Below, piece after piece: positions 1-12,226 of a stretch of 64,000 nt of DNA. A program made the translations under genes and the position numbers. The DNA comes from Rhynchospora pubera (taxonomy: Eukaryota > Streptophyta > Magnoliopsida > Poales > Cyperaceae). The stretch covers positions 66,441,676 to 66,505,675 of the forward strand of contig CM051460.1 of NCBI GenBank assembly GCA_028095005.1. Direction: 5' to 3'. Below the pieces are notes generated by a model. The model saw only the letters and a list, made by a program, of their open reading frames with translations. It searched no databases and had not been told where the DNA came from. Within the stretch, counting starts at the first letter, position 1, and each line of letters opens with the position of its first letter.

Positions 1-834
1 AAAAATTATCTTCTGCTATTGTTTTGAAGGATTTGAGGGCAAATTTGTCAATTTTAGTTTTTTAATCCTTGTTAAATTGATTCATCCAAACAAGACATAA
101 GAGGGAAAGTAAAAATTATTTTTCTCTCCCCTTTATTATTCATTCAAATAATAAAAATAAACTTAATTTGCTTTCCATTCCCTCCCATTTCTTTCCTCTT
201 TATATTTTACTTTTCATCCCATTCTCTACCACCCAACCAAACACAGCGTAACTGCTATCTATTATAAAGTCAGCCTCACAATCCAGTAGATTACACAGGG
301 TCCATTCCAAGTAGTCTCACATTAATATCATTAAACTATTTAATGCAAATTGGATCTGTGTTCATGCAATTATATCTCAGTTGTATATATAAATGCTCGT
401 AATCATAGTATGGCTGATATGATTAATAGTTGTATTCCATAACAAATTCTTAAAAATCAAAATTGAAGCACATTTTGAACAAGTAGCAATAGTTAAGTAG
501 CTTTAGTATAAGACCGGACAGGTGTTGTGTTATAGGGAAAACTTGCACTTGTGTTGCCTTTAAAGTTAATATTTGAAATTCATTATTAAAGTAAAAAAAA
601 AGTACTCACCCTAAAGTATACAAGCACATAGTTTTAGTTTAATGATAAAAAATTTGTTTACATAAAGAAAAAAGAAGAAAAACCAAAGGGAAAAAAATTG
701 AGCCGAGATTGCAGGGTTAAATTAAAAACAACGTCGTATAATTCTTAGTGACGAAATTTGTTCAACCGAAAACTGGAAATAAGTGCGACCCCAAAAACCA
801 AAGTCATCAACAGTCGGCGCTTCAGGCGACAGGC
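1..834. other. Upstream flank of the F-box cluster; no gene seen
   Basis: No coding region is supported here. At about 81-110 and 228-246 there are CCAAACA-containing stretches of the kind found at MITE ends. Both are in the same orientation, so I could not define a bounded element. The part just before 835 would hold the promoter of the first F-box copy. Confidence 0.5.
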
Positions 835-3252
835 ATGGCGTGCTGGCAAGTGGATCCCTATCAAACCGACCGTCTCTCTGTTCTCCTGGACGAGCTGCTG
901 GTCACAATTCTCTCTTTGCTGCCCAGCGGCAACGCCGCTCGCACCTCCTTCCTCTCCCGCCGCTTCCGCCACTCTGGAGGCCTCTCCTTCCGTGCAGATA
1001 AGCATCTACAATCGCGACATGTTTATTGCCATGGCCGATCGTGTCCTCCACCGCAATCCTTCCCACGCTCTCCTCACTTTGCACCTTGACCTCTCCTTTT
1101 TGCTCCTCCCAGACTCTTATGTCCCTTCTCTGCTTGCCAAGGCCCACTCTCTGCCTTCGCCACCTCACCATTCAAGCTCCTTCACACCATCTTGTGCTGA
1201 TTCTCCCAAGCATTTTCTCTATCCACTCACTCTGCTCTCTCTCATTACGCTTCTCCTCATACCCCCTCAAAAAACCATATCATATATTGCCCTCTGGATT
1301 CACTTTGACCTGCCTCAGAAGCCTCTCTCTTCAATTATATGGCATTGACTCTGCACTCAAACTCAACCAACTTCTCTCTCAATTGTCTTCCTTGGAGGAT
1401 TTGCACCTCCTGACTAATGCCATTGATAAACTTAGCCTTTCATCCCCAACAATCAGAACACTGAAGCTGATAATTGGAATTTGGAAGGAATGCAACACAA
1501 GATATTGTGGGCATGTTCCTTCATTGGAGTCCTTTCATTTTCAACATGAAAATTCAGAATTCCTTTCTAGTATGTGTCGCATCCATGGAGAGGTTCCTTT
1601 GCTAAAAAATGCTGTCATTAGGCTTTATAATCTTCATGCACAAGATGTCGGTGCTGTTATGAAACTGCTGAGTTTTATCGCATATGTGGAAGAGCTAACT
1701 CTACGCTTAAAGGAGAGCGTGGTAATAAGCTTTTCCCTTTTACTTTCTCTCTTTTCATTCTTAATTATTTTTCTTTTTTTTCCTCCTTGTGCACTTATAA
1801 TGTGTTTTCTTGGGCTGGCACCAGAGGTGCAACCCCATTCTTTAATTCCACATATTTGTGTGTTGAACATATCAGTTGACCTCAACTTTGCAAAATTCAG
1901 ATATGCTGTTGATACAAGTGTGACACGGACAGCTGTGTAAAATATAATAGTCAATTTCACTGTCTTCTCCAAGTTGACTAAAATAATAGGGAAAATGTCA
2001 GATTGAAAATTCTGAAGTTAGGAGCAATGAGTTTTTTCAATTGTTTGATGAAACAAAGCTTTGGTATCTATTTTGCTTCTGAAAATAGACTGCTTCAAAA
2101 TTGCACTTTTTACTAGACTAGGCTTTGGTGTTGTTGCTTGTTTGTTGTTGTTGTTGTATGCTGAACCAACAAGAGCTCTGACAAGCTTCTTTGAGATTTT
2201 AATGTATTAATTCTGGTTTGCTCGACTATTGGAAAAATAATGGTGTTGTTTACACATATAGCAGATCAATCAATACATTTGGTTAACCAACATACAAGTT
2301 GCTTCAGCATGAGTTGCAACTAATATGGCCTCTTTATGCTAAAAGATCTAGAGTCCAATTATTATTATTATTTATTTTTCTGCAGAAGGCTGTGAAGCCT
2401 AGCCACAACTCTATACCATGGTTTAGTATGTACATTCCAGTATAAAAGATTTCAATCTTACATAGGGACTTTGGAAAATCAAGTCTAGGCATGTACCAAT
2501 GCTTACCCATGCCTAGTGACACCTGAATTTGGAATGTAAAGGAGAAATGCAGATTTGTGCTTTGCTTGCATATCCTTGACCTTTTTGTGATTTCTACAGG
2601 ATGAGAAATGTCCAATTCCTATCTTATTGGAACCAGGACAAGATGTGCCGAATTTTCCCAATCTGAAGCACTTGATTGTGGGCCTTTGCTTTCATGAACA
2701 CAACTTTCAAGCAGTGATCATGATGCTTTATGACAACACTGCTCTGGAATCACTGAAACTTGTTCATGAGGTGCATAACTTATTTTACCTTTTTGCAGTA
2801 AATATGTCACTGGAATTTCAAGTGGGTGATTGGATCTAGAATGTCAAATGAAATACATGCTGAATCCATCCTCTTTAGTCCCCAAAACTTCAACAGCAAG
2901 TTAACTTCATTATCGCCTTTTAAAACTTGATCGGTTAAAAGAAAAGCATCAATCATTTAATATCCTAATTTTGCATCTGTTTTATGTGTGTGTGTGTTTA
3001 TTTGTTGTTTGATTGAAAATCTCTAGTATATTGCCACCAACTATATGTATACTTTAATTTTCTGTTTTTTCCCTTTAGATTCCAAAGTTCATTGGTCGGG
3101 CAAAAGGGACAAAAAGGAAAGATCGGGAATCAAGGCTGCCTCGTAATGCTGATGGTAATTACCGCTGTGCTTATTTTAGGAATATCCATTTAGGGGAGAA
3201 TAAAAAAGAGTCCATGAAGTTGCTGGGTGCACAAAGCTGGGAGCTGGTGTAG
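835..3252 (+). pseudogene. F-box/LRR protein pseudogene, copy 1 of tandem triplet
   Basis: This is a decayed copy of the intact gene at 5130-7776. Exon 1 starts at ATG 835 and encodes an F-box (DELLVTILSLLP, then FLSRRFRH). It ends at the donor after 1721. Exon 2 is 2600-2770 (FPNLKHLIVGLCFHEH) and exon 3 is 3079-3252, ending in TAG. All introns are GT-AG and in the same phase 0 as the intact copy. Against that copy, exon 1 has net 2-base losses near 972 and near 1155, so the F-box, the next segment and the LRR part lie in three different frames. Exon 3 is also shorter than in the intact paralog. An F-box protein would act as an SCF ubiquitin-ligase adaptor; with two frameshifts this copy should not make one. 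An unannotated splice rescue cannot be excluded but looks unlikely. Confidence 0.85.
2131..2157. repeat. Short TTG-rich microsatellite in intron 1
   Basis: An imperfect GTT/TTG run lies inside intron 1 of the first F-box copy. It is a simple repeat with no other signal. Confidence 0.7.
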
Positions 3253-4116
3253 ACATTTTAATTTGAACTAAATGGAGTCATTTGGTTGCTTTGTTGTCTC
3301 AATTATTCTGTCCTACAGATTTGAGAATGCAGAAACGTGTTGTGGGAATCAATAGCATAACTCTTTTTGTTTGTGACTCATTTTTTGTTTATTAGGCTTA
3401 AATCTGATGTAGACATTTCCTGGTTTGTTATTTCACGCATTGTAGTCTGCACTATAATGTAGCGCTGTCTTGGCATTATTTTAGAAGAACCAAAGTTTAG
3501 CTTAAGGCAAACTATTGGTGTACTTATGGAATTTTGAAAATGAAGGAGCATGTTTTACGAAGCAATACTAGGAAATTTTTTTGTTTGAAACTCATTTTGA
3601 TGAAATTATGTACCAAAGTTTTGCTCATTGATCTGCTCGTCTTTCACTCGTTGGTTGTATGAACTCTATAATGAAGCACTGTCTGGGCTTTCTCAAATAA
3701 CCAAGGTTTAGTTTAAAGCGAAATAAATGTAACAGAGCGTTAACCTAGCAATTCTTATGATTTTTTATGGACATCATTTTTGCATTTGACAAATTGCAGC
3801 CAACGCCACACTAGTATGTGCAAATTTCTTCTACTTGCAAATCTTTGAGAGAGTGCGAATAATCATTTCTCAGGGGGGGGGGGGGGGGGGGGGGGGGGGG
3901 GGCTCAGGCAGATAAGTCCTTGGTCGTTACTGATAGCTTTAATTGTTTGTATGAAGCGAAAGAGTCAAACACGCCAGAGAATGATTTATCCTAATTATAT
4001 TATAATCCGTCCTGCTGTCGCTTCGGTTCGGACGCATGAATGACCTACTTTTACATTTGCACCGAATCAACTTGCTCTCAACTCATCTTTAACACAAAGA
4101 GACGTTTTAAAGAGAG
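3253..4116. other. 3' flank of F-box copy 1; no gene
   Basis: This is non-coding sequence between the stop of copy 1 and the MITE. It includes the 30-base poly-G run listed separately. Nothing else is recognised. Confidence 0.6.
3873..3902 (+). repeat. Poly-G homopolymer of 30 bases
   Basis: An uninterrupted run of 30 G residues stands in otherwise AT-rich DNA. Such runs are rare in plant genomes. It could form a G-quadruplex, or it could be a sequencing or assembly artefact. Confidence 0.9.
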
Positions 4117-4124
4117 AAAAAATC

Positions 4125-4689
4125 TAGCCTGTCGATGGATATGGTACGATACGATAAAAGGTATTTTCATATCCGCACTCATTAAATTTTTTTTATCCGT
4201 ATTCTATCCGTACTCGTTAAAAAATAACTTTATCCGTATCCGTTAAGAATTAACGGTACGGTAACAGATAAAAAATAAATATAATAACAATAAAATTTGT
4301 ACACTCTGTATAAATAAATTATATCAATAAGTATATTAATAAAGTGCAACAATGATGGCGAATATTTTAGGCTTTTGCTTTTTTATTTTTCCGTACACTG
4401 GATGGAAAGAATTATAGATCTTAAATAAAATCTAGCAATATTTTTTACCAATCATGCAATATATGATGTCATATGTATTATGCAATTGTATATTTTTAAT
4501 TGTGACAATTACTCGATATGAAAACATGTACGAAAGAGGTTTTACTCGTACCCGTTATATTAACGAAAAAATTTTCTTATCCATACCTGTACCCGTTAAC
4601 TTAATGAAAATAAAACTTTAGCCATACATGTTTTATATGGTACGGTACGGGTTGGATAAACGGGTAAACGGATTTCATTGACAGCCCTA
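4125..4689. mobile_element. hAT-type MITE with 8-bp TSD
   Basis: The termini are TAGCCTGTCGATGG on the left and ATTGACAGCCCTA on the right, an imperfect inverted repeat of the TAGGGCTGTCAA type. The element is flanked by the 8-bp direct repeat AAAAAATC at 4117-4124 and 4690-4697. An 8-bp duplication with TAG-type ends is typical of hAT superfamily elements. The 565-bp interior repeats TATCCGTA-like and GTACGGTA-like words and has no coding capacity, so it is non-autonomous. Confidence 0.88.
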
Positions 4690-5129
4690 AAAAAATCGCT
4701 GGAACTATTAAAAGGCAACTTGAAGCCCAATAAAAATGTTTTTTCTTCAGAAAAGTGTCCTCAATTTTATGCCAACAATCCATTAAGATGAAACTGAAAG
4801 TCTATATTTGATAGTAAAGTTAAATATAATAGGAAAGATTTTCTTTGTTGAGGAGGACACCAAAATTCATTAATATATTTGATCAACTTAATTTAGTTTA
4901 CTAAAATTAATATCTTTTTAATTTGTATGAAATTCAATATTGGCAATTTGGCATACATTCCTATTCTTAGATCTCAATTTAAACAATTTCTGCTTGTACC
5001 GGATGCAGAAATATTGTTAGCATAAAGCAATATATGGGTGTGTTTGGAATGAGTTGAATAAGCCCAAGAGGTGCATAACAATTACTGCATCCAAGTCGGC
5101 ACTAGTACTCTGCCCAAGAGGAAACGGCC

Positions 5130-7776
5130 ATGGCAAGCTCAAGCTCTTCAACTGCAATTGCAATGAATCTGGAGACGGTGTTTCAAGATCGGGGATCGCC
5201 CAAGAAGAAGGCAAACCAAATCTCTCTCTCTTACCTTCCAGATGAGCTGATCATCACCATACTCTCATTACTCCCAACCCGTACTGCTGTTCGCACCTCT
5301 GTTCTTTGCCACCGCTTCCAGCACCTCTGGGAGGCACCCCCTTCTCTGCAGTTCAACAGCAAAGACTTTACTCTCTCCAAAATAGACCAATTTGTTGCCA
5401 TGATTGATCATGCTCTTATCTGCCGCAGTCCTTCCCAACCTCTCCAAAGCTTACGCCTCGAGCTTTCCAGGTATCAGAAAATTCACAAAGATGACTCATT
5501 TTTATGTTCTTTGCTTGTCCAGGCCCACTCCCTTGGCCTGCGCCACCTCACCATTGAAAATTTATGGTATGTTGTTAATTTTCTCCCTACCATCTTCTCC
5601 ATCGATTCTCTTGAGTCTCTCTCACTTCCTATCATAATACCATATCGATTTGATGGATTTCCCTCCAGATTTGGCTTGACCTGCCTGAGAAGCCTCTCCC
5701 TTCGATTATATCTGATCGACTCAGCCAAACTCCACCAACTTCTCTCTGAATTATGTTCATTGGAGGACCTTTACCTTCATATCAAATCTATGGATAGGTT
5801 TATCCTTTCCTCTCTTTCTTCCCAAACAATCAGAAAACTTCACCTGACAATTGGCACTGGTAATCCAGAATTCAAGACTTTTAGATTGTTTTTGCCTTCT
5901 TTGGAGTTGTTTCATTTGGAAAATTTGGGATTTCTTCACATCCATGGAGAGGTTCCTTTGCTAAAGAGAGCTCTGATTAGCCTTTATGAAGTTCATGCAG
6001 AAGATGTCAATGCTGTTACAAAGATGCTGAATTGTATTTCACATGTGGAAGAGCTAAGCCTGCATGTAACGGAGTATTGGGTAATAAACTTAAGCCCTTA
6101 TTAATTTTCTTTTTTTTGTATTAATTCTTCTTCTTTTCTTTTACCTTTTTTTTCCTTCCATGCATTTGTGGTTTGTTCTTTTTGTGCTCCTATGGTGCAA
6201 GCCATCTGCTATATATATTGCTTAGATTAGTGTGTTTGAACCTATTAGTTAACTTGCTGCTTTTCAAAATTTATTTTGGATATGTTTCTGGTACCAAAAA
6301 TGAACCAGCATATGTATATTTGGACAATGGCGAATCCACTGAATTGTAAAACATGGGGACAAATTAAAAAAAATTGTGTCAAATCAGCCAAGTTAGACTG
6401 ACTGAGCTAAGCCAAGCTAATTTGAACCATATATTTTCAGTAATTTTTTTTTTGATGAAAATCCACTAACTTCGCCAAATTAATTAAGATATTGTTTGAA
6501 ACTTACCGATTGAGAATTGAAAAGAAACAATGTGAGGTTGATATGTTTTAAAAATAGGAGCAATTCATTGCCAAGTAATCAATTTTGTTTTCAGCATTAC
6601 TGTCAAGCCCGGGGACAACTTCAAAAACATGGGTTAGTTTGTACACTCCAGCCAAAAGAATTTTAGCGTTGTTGGGAAATCAAGTCTATTGACGTAAATA
6701 TACTGGGGTCCTTTATTTATGCTTTACTTGGACATACTTGACATTTTTGTGATTCTGCAGGGTGAAAAGAATCCAATTCCAAGTTTTATTTCGTTCAAAC
6801 CAGGAAACAACATGCCAATTTTTCCTAATCTGAAGCATTTGGGTGTGGGCCGTTGCTTTCATGAGCACGACATTGAAGCCGTCATTATGATGCTCCATAA
6901 GTGCCCTGTTCTAGAATCAGTGATGCTTGTTCATGAGGTGTATATCACTTTTCCCTTTTGCAATTTTATACCATTCTTGATCATGTTATTTATTTATTTA
7001 TTTATTTATTTATTGTAATTAGTGGTGTTTAGAAAACTCGCATTATGTTGCTAATGTTTACTAGTCAAGTAATCATAGATCATAGTATAGTTCTTTTTAA
7101 TATTTAATAATTAGTGCTAATTGACTCGTCATTTTCATTAGTATATTTTTAAACACAAGCAAAATTCATACTAAGAGAGTTCCATCCAGTGGTTGAGTAG
7201 CTGACGGATTTTGGTATCCAAGCAAAATTTATACAATACAGTATACATATATAGCTTTAATTTGTAAAACTGTATTGGTCTTGATACCCTCCACTGGGAA
7301 GAATGTCCAATAACAAGTTGCACTTTCTTTACTAAGGTTAACAATTGCAAAGGATGCAGTAAAATTGCTTCATTTATACAATGAAAATAAAATGGGTAAG
7401 GGTTCTTTCATGTTGAATTCATCTTTTTGTTTGTCTTTTCAAATTCTCTAGTATACTGTTACCAATTATATAAATATACATCTTTTCGTATATTTTCTAT
7501 TAGGTTCCAAACTTCCATCATACGGAAATAGGGATGAAAGCAAAAGATTGGGAGTCTAAGCTGCCGCTAAATGACGATGGTAACTGCAGCTATGCTTATT
7601 GCACAAATCTCCATTTAGGAGAGAACAGAAAAGAACTCGTGGAATTGCTGAGAAATAGAAGTGCCTCTAAGAGTTCTTTTTTTGAAGATAAGGTGGAGTC
7701 AAGCACTCCAATTTATTTTGAAATTAAACGTCACAAAGGACTTCCAGTTGGATTTGGATTTTGTGATCTATGCTGA
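5130..7776 (+). CDS. F-box/LRR (FBD-like) protein, intact copy
   Basis: This is a three-exon gene: 5130-6080, 6761-6937 and 7504-7776. All introns are GT-AG and phase 0, and together the exons encode 466 residues with no internal stop. The start ATG lies in a good context (GGCCATGGC). Residues 31-70 form an F-box (LSYLPDELIITILSLLP, then TSVLCHRFQHLW). It is followed by leucine-rich repeat sequence (LRHLTI, LTCLRSLSL, LCSLEDLYL) to about residue 310. Exon 2 (FPNLKHLGVGRCFHEH, then CPVLESVML) resembles the region leading into FBD domains. Exon 3 is only weakly FBD-like. The F-box binds SKP1 in SCF ubiquitin ligases and the LRRs would bind a substrate, which cannot be predicted. It is the only open member of the local triplet. 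Confidence 0.87.
6985..7015. repeat. (TTTA)n microsatellite in intron 2
   Basis: A tandem TTTA/ATTT tetranucleotide run of about seven units lies just after exon 2 of the intact F-box gene, inside intron 2. Confidence 0.85.
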
Positions 7777-8159
7777 AGTGTTGTTTTTTGTCACTAGACC
7801 AAGAGCTGGTTCTCATAAGTACTTTTAAGGGTTGTTCAAAGAAGTAGTTGTGTAAATCTTGTTGTTGAAGTTAATAATTGCACAAGGTTAATTGATTAAT
7901 TAAATAATAATTGACAAATTAATATATAATGAGTAGCTTGTTGACGGCATTTTTTTCTTGACGCGGTAAGAATTCGTATGTAACATGATTGATGTGGTCT
8001 CATATTTATGTGCATTTTCGTTTTTTTCCTGTTATTGTCTTTGCTTAATTAGATGGGTTGATGTTGATAAAGTCGTATAAAACCTGAATTTCTTCTTTGC
8101 AAATTGATGTTTAACTTATTGGAAAACATAAGTATACATCTCTTTGCATTTCTCCCAAT
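7777..8159. other. 3' flank of the intact F-box gene
   Basis: No gene is seen. Parts of this flank (AATGAGTAGCTTGTTGAC, then GGTAAGAATTCG) are matched by diverged sequence near 12980-13030 downstream of the third copy. The tandem duplication unit therefore included 3' flanking DNA. Confidence 0.6.
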
Positions 8160-9300
8160 GAGAAAGTTTAATATGCACCATAGTGCATACGGTATTCCGT
8201 ACACCACGGATTTTTTCGGAAATATATTTGTAAATTGACAAATCTAATTTAACCAATCTAATCTACATATTGAAATCTCATAACAAACCAAAATTTACAA
8301 TTTTTGAGATTTTATTACTATTTTTTTCGAATTTTTTAATACATGCCATTTTTGGAATGTTGTACTATTTACAATTTTCCAAAAATGGCATGTTTTAAAA
8401 AATTCGAAAAAAATAGTAATAAAATTTCAGAAATTGTAAAATTTGATTTTCTTTGGGATTTCAATATGTAGATTAAATTGGTTAAATTAGATTTGTCAAT
8501 TTACAAAAATACTTCCGAAAAAGTCCGCGGTGTACGGAGTGCCCTATGCACTATAGTTAGGGATGAAAACGGATCGGATACGGAGCGGATGTTGGTCTTC
8601 CCATATCCGCATCCGCATTTTTTTTTCCGGATACGGATACGAATATGAATGCATTCGGATACGGATACGGTTCGGATATTAAACGGATACGAATACGGTT
8701 CGAATATTATCAGATACGGAGTCGAATACGAATATATTTTGTCGGATACGAATTGCATTTTAATCTTTATTATTTATTTATAATAGTAGTTTCTATAAAT
8801 ATAATGATATTCAATATACTCATGTCTATGTTAGTACTTTGTCAATATTAGAGAAAAAATTAATTTTAGTGTTGTTATCATTTATAATCGTCTCAATTAA
8901 TAGAAAGTAAAAATAATTTTATGTTACTAGTCCAAATAAAAATATTTATTATAAGAAAATTTATTTAATAAAAATTAAGTATTATCTAATTAAAAGTATT
9001 CTCTAATATAGAGAAGTAATTATATTATATTAATCATCTTATGATGTTAAAGATACGGATAAACGGATTAATATTTATCGGATACGGATAATATCCATGT
9101 CGGATACGGATAAAGAGCGGATATTGGTCTTCCCATAGCCACATCCATATTTTTTTGACGGATACGGATACGAATACGGATATGTTCGGATACGGATACG
9201 GTTCGGATATTACGCTTATTTTTCGGATTCGGATACGGATCGGAGCGGATTTTATCCGCTCCGTTTTCATCCCTAACTATAGTGCATATTAAACTTTCTC
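8160..9300. mobile_element. Long-palindrome MULE-type foldback element, interrupted by a MITE
   Basis: The left end GAGAAAGTTTAATATGCAC is matched inverted by GTGCATATTAAACTTTCTC at the right end. The arms continue inward for about 150 bases or more (CGGTATTCCGTACACC against GGTGTACGGAGTGCC; TTTTTTCGAATTTTT against AAAAATTCGAAAAAAA), so most of the element is one hairpin. Flanks TCTCCCAAT and TCTACCAAT look like a 9-bp target duplication with one mismatch, which fits Mutator-like elements. The hAT MITE at 8558-9275 sits in the right arm. Without that insertion the element is about 415 bp. It has no coding capacity. Confidence 0.75.
8558..9275. mobile_element. hAT MITE nested in the palindromic element
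   Basis: The termini TAGGGATGAAAACGGATC and CCGTTTTCATCCCTA are inverted. The flanking 8-bp direct repeats ACTATAGT are exact (8550-8557 and 9276-9283). Both subterminal regions are packed with CGGATACGG-type words and their complement. The centre is AT-rich and non-coding. The element belongs to the same family as the copy at 50521-51133. Confidence 0.9.
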
Positions 9301-9449
9301 TTCTACCAATTGGAGAAAACCCTATTTTGTCCTTCCATTCTTGATAAAATGTAGGTATAATAAAAAGGGTTGTTACTAAAACTTCGACGGCATATTCTCC
9401 ATCAGTTTTCTTAGGTCTCTCTCGCTTTGTTGCATGAAACTACATGACA

Positions 9450-12226
9450 CATTTCCCCCTGAATTTACTTTGACCTGCCTGAGAAGCCTCTCCATTTTAT
9501 TATATGAAGCCTGCTCAACACTCAACCTCAACCAACATCTCTCTGAATTGCATTCGTTTGCAAGATTTAGAACTTGAGATCCACTACATGAATAGGCTCA
9601 GCCTTTCCTCCCAAACAATCAGAACCCTCAAACTGATAATTTATGCTCCTTATTCAAAATTCAATACTCTAAACTTGTTTCTACCTTCACTCGAGTCAAT
9701 TCATTTGGAAAATTTGGATTTACTTCCTAGTATGCTTCACATCCATGGAGAGTTTCCTATGCTGAAAAGAGCTGTGATTGTCCTTGATGTGAAGTTGCAC
9801 TCAGTGATGTAATGGATTGTCGAGAAGATATCAGTGCTGTTAAGAGGCTGCTGAAGTTCATTTCAAATGTGGAAGAACTAAGCCTGCATATAAAGGTGAG
9901 TGGGGTAATAACTGTAAAGCTCTAGCCCTTTAATTTTCTCTCTTTTTCATTCTTCTTTTTTATAATTTTTCCTTTTTCCTCCATGCATACTTGTGTTTTT
10001 CTGTACACCTTTAGCATAAGCCCCTCTTTTGATTGCTTAGATTTGTGTGCCAAACCCATCAGTTAACTTAGATGTTATGATAAGTCGGATGTGCTTCTGG
10101 TATTAGTATAACATACATATGTATATTTGCAGAGCATTGGATCTAACTTAATTGTAGATTTATGATTGGAATCATTGATAGTTCTGTTAAAAATTTCTAC
10201 AGGATAAGGAAACTTCTATTCCCATCTTATTGGATCCAGTAAAAGGCATGCCAAATTTTCCAAATCTAAAACACTTGCATGTGCGACTTTGCTTTCTTGG
10301 GCGCAACATCTGAGTTGTCATCATTGTTGTACTAAACGTCTCTAGTTTTGTCGATTACAAAATAATATCATTTGACATTTAACAATCTTCTTTGAATTTT
10401 ATAAGAAGACGATGCAAAGTTTGAAAACTTAGATAAAAACAATGAGCAAGATCAAAATCAAGTCATTAGAGAGTTTGTATGCTAAGTTAGACTTTAATAA
10501 AAGATTTACTTTAGTCCTTTTATCCTTGGAATGGTCGAGATAGTAAAAAAGCTCAAGAACTCAGTATTTTTCTCAGTCTCAGGACCAGTGCGTTGTGTAA
10601 TGCAATATAAGGTTGTACAACACACAGTGAGTTGTGTAACGCAATATTGGGTTATACAAAGCACCAGTTTGTGCAGAATTTCTCTGTTTTTTAAATTAAC
10701 AGAAACAGTGCGTCACACAACACAACAAAAGATCATGTAACGCACTAGCAACGGATAGCTTGTTCTCTTTGTTTTATTATAACGGCTATCTGTGTGTTGT
10801 GTAACGCAATATTGTGTTGTGTAACGCACAAGAGCAAATTGAGTTGTCTTGTAGCTTTTGACGAGCTCTATATATATATACCCTTTGTTCTCTCTCTTTA
10901 GAGAGTTTTGCCTTGCAAAATTAAATCAGAATTGAGGCTTTGAGCATAGGGATACTCTCCTATTTGAACTTTTCATAGCTAGACCATTTTGAGAGATTTA
11001 GTAGTCTCAAACACCACCGCCCCGACATTGTCGTTAGGTGTAGGTTGGAATAGGTTGAGAGCTCTTCTTCTTTGAGGCCGTTGTGTCATTCGAGTTAGGT
11101 CGATCCGCCTCGAGTGTCCTTGTGACGAGGTGATTCGGTTGTAAGTTCTAATCCTGTTCTTATTGAAATTGAACGGAGTGCGCCCTTTCGTGGTAGCGAA
11201 ATTCCCGGAGACATACGACTAAGGCTAGCCTTTCCTAGCGGGTCGGAACTCCGTAATCATATCGCGTGTTCAATTTTTCTTTTTCTCTCTTTACTTTCTT
11301 GCTATACTTGAATTGCTTGTGTGTGCTTGTCAATTGTTGAGTATCAATTGAATTGTGTTAGGGTAGTTCATACTTCATACCAAATCGGTCCAATACCATA
11401 ATTGTTTCTGTTAAACCTCAATTAAGCCGCCTCCTTAGGGACAACAATCATGATGCTCCGATATAGTTGTCCTGTGCTGGAATCACTGAAACTGGAATTT
11501 CATGAGGTGCAATTGTCCCCTAATTTATCATGATGCTCCGATATAGTTGTTTAAATGACCCTTAAGCTCTTAGTTGGGTTCAGTCAAGTTGATTGTGCAT
11601 TCATTAAGCGATGGTATTTCAAGTTTTCAACTCATAATTGAGTTGCTAATGTGGTATGATTGGACCTACAAAATGAAATAAGATAAATAAGTTGAATCCA
11701 TTGCCTCTATACCCCCAAGTCTCTACAGCTCTCATAGTTAACTTTATTTTCAACTTTTTCTATCTCAAAGCTGCAAAGCACCAACTATTCAATATCATAT
11801 AGTCACATGTCTCTTTGTCTCCCTCTGTCCCCTGATCTCTTGAAAAGTAGTTGTTCAACATCTTTGTATTTTTTTTTCAGTTTGAGTTGTACGTTGAATC
11901 ATTAGGCAACTAACCAGAAAGACCAGAGTAGCCAACCATTTACGTTATCTCACTCATGAGGCTTGAGTGTCATTAATATTTTTGTATATTGCTACAACTA
12001 TATAAACATTCAACTTTTTTTTATTTAGATTTCAAAGTTTGCTTATTTCGCAAGAGGGAAGAGAAGGAAAGATCGGAAAGCAAACCTGCTGCGTAAAGCC
12101 AATGGTAATTACCGCTATGCTTATTTTAGAAACCCCCATAGGGTGGAGAATAGAAAAACATTCAGTCATAGGAGATGCGTGGACATTGTTGTTGATCTAA
12201 ATGAAGTCATTTTCATTCTGTCATAG
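9450..12226 (+). pseudogene. F-box/LRR pseudogene, copy 3, split by a solo LTR
   Basis: This is a decayed third copy of the tandem family. Sequence matching the paralogs begins within exon 1 near 9455 (TTGACCTGCCTGAGAAGCCT), so the F-box half is missing. Exon 1 continues in several frames to a donor after 9895. Exon 2 starts at 10203 and ends at 11506. It carries an in-frame TGA where the paralog has GAA, and it is split by the solo LTR at 10325-11446. Exon 3 is 12029-12226 (ISKFAYFARGKRRKDRK), ending in TAG. All splice sites remain GT-AG. The copy cannot encode a working F-box protein. Confidence 0.85.
10325..11446 (+). mobile_element. Solo LTR inserted in exon 2 of F-box copy 3
   Basis: The element begins TGTTGT and ends ACAACA and is flanked by the 5-bp direct repeat ATCAT at 10320-10324 and 11447-11451. 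Removing it plus one ATCAT restores the reading continuity of exon 2 (GTCATCATGATGCTC). It contains a TATATATATA promoter-like run near 10870, followed by leader-like sequence. The interior has no gag or pol coding. The TG...CA ends and 5-bp duplication define a retrotransposon LTR left by recombination between two LTRs. The lineage (copia or gypsy) is undetermined. Tandem GTGTAACGCA-like words lie near 10590-10820. Confidence 0.92.

Noticed and set aside
1..250. Possible MITE at the window start
   Set aside because: The two CCAAACA-like ends are in the same orientation and no target duplication was found.
758..1348. 196-residue ORF overlapping F-box copy 1
   Set aside because: It mixes a true segment of the F-box paralog with out-of-frame sequence. 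It reflects the frameshifts of the pseudogene and is not a separate gene.
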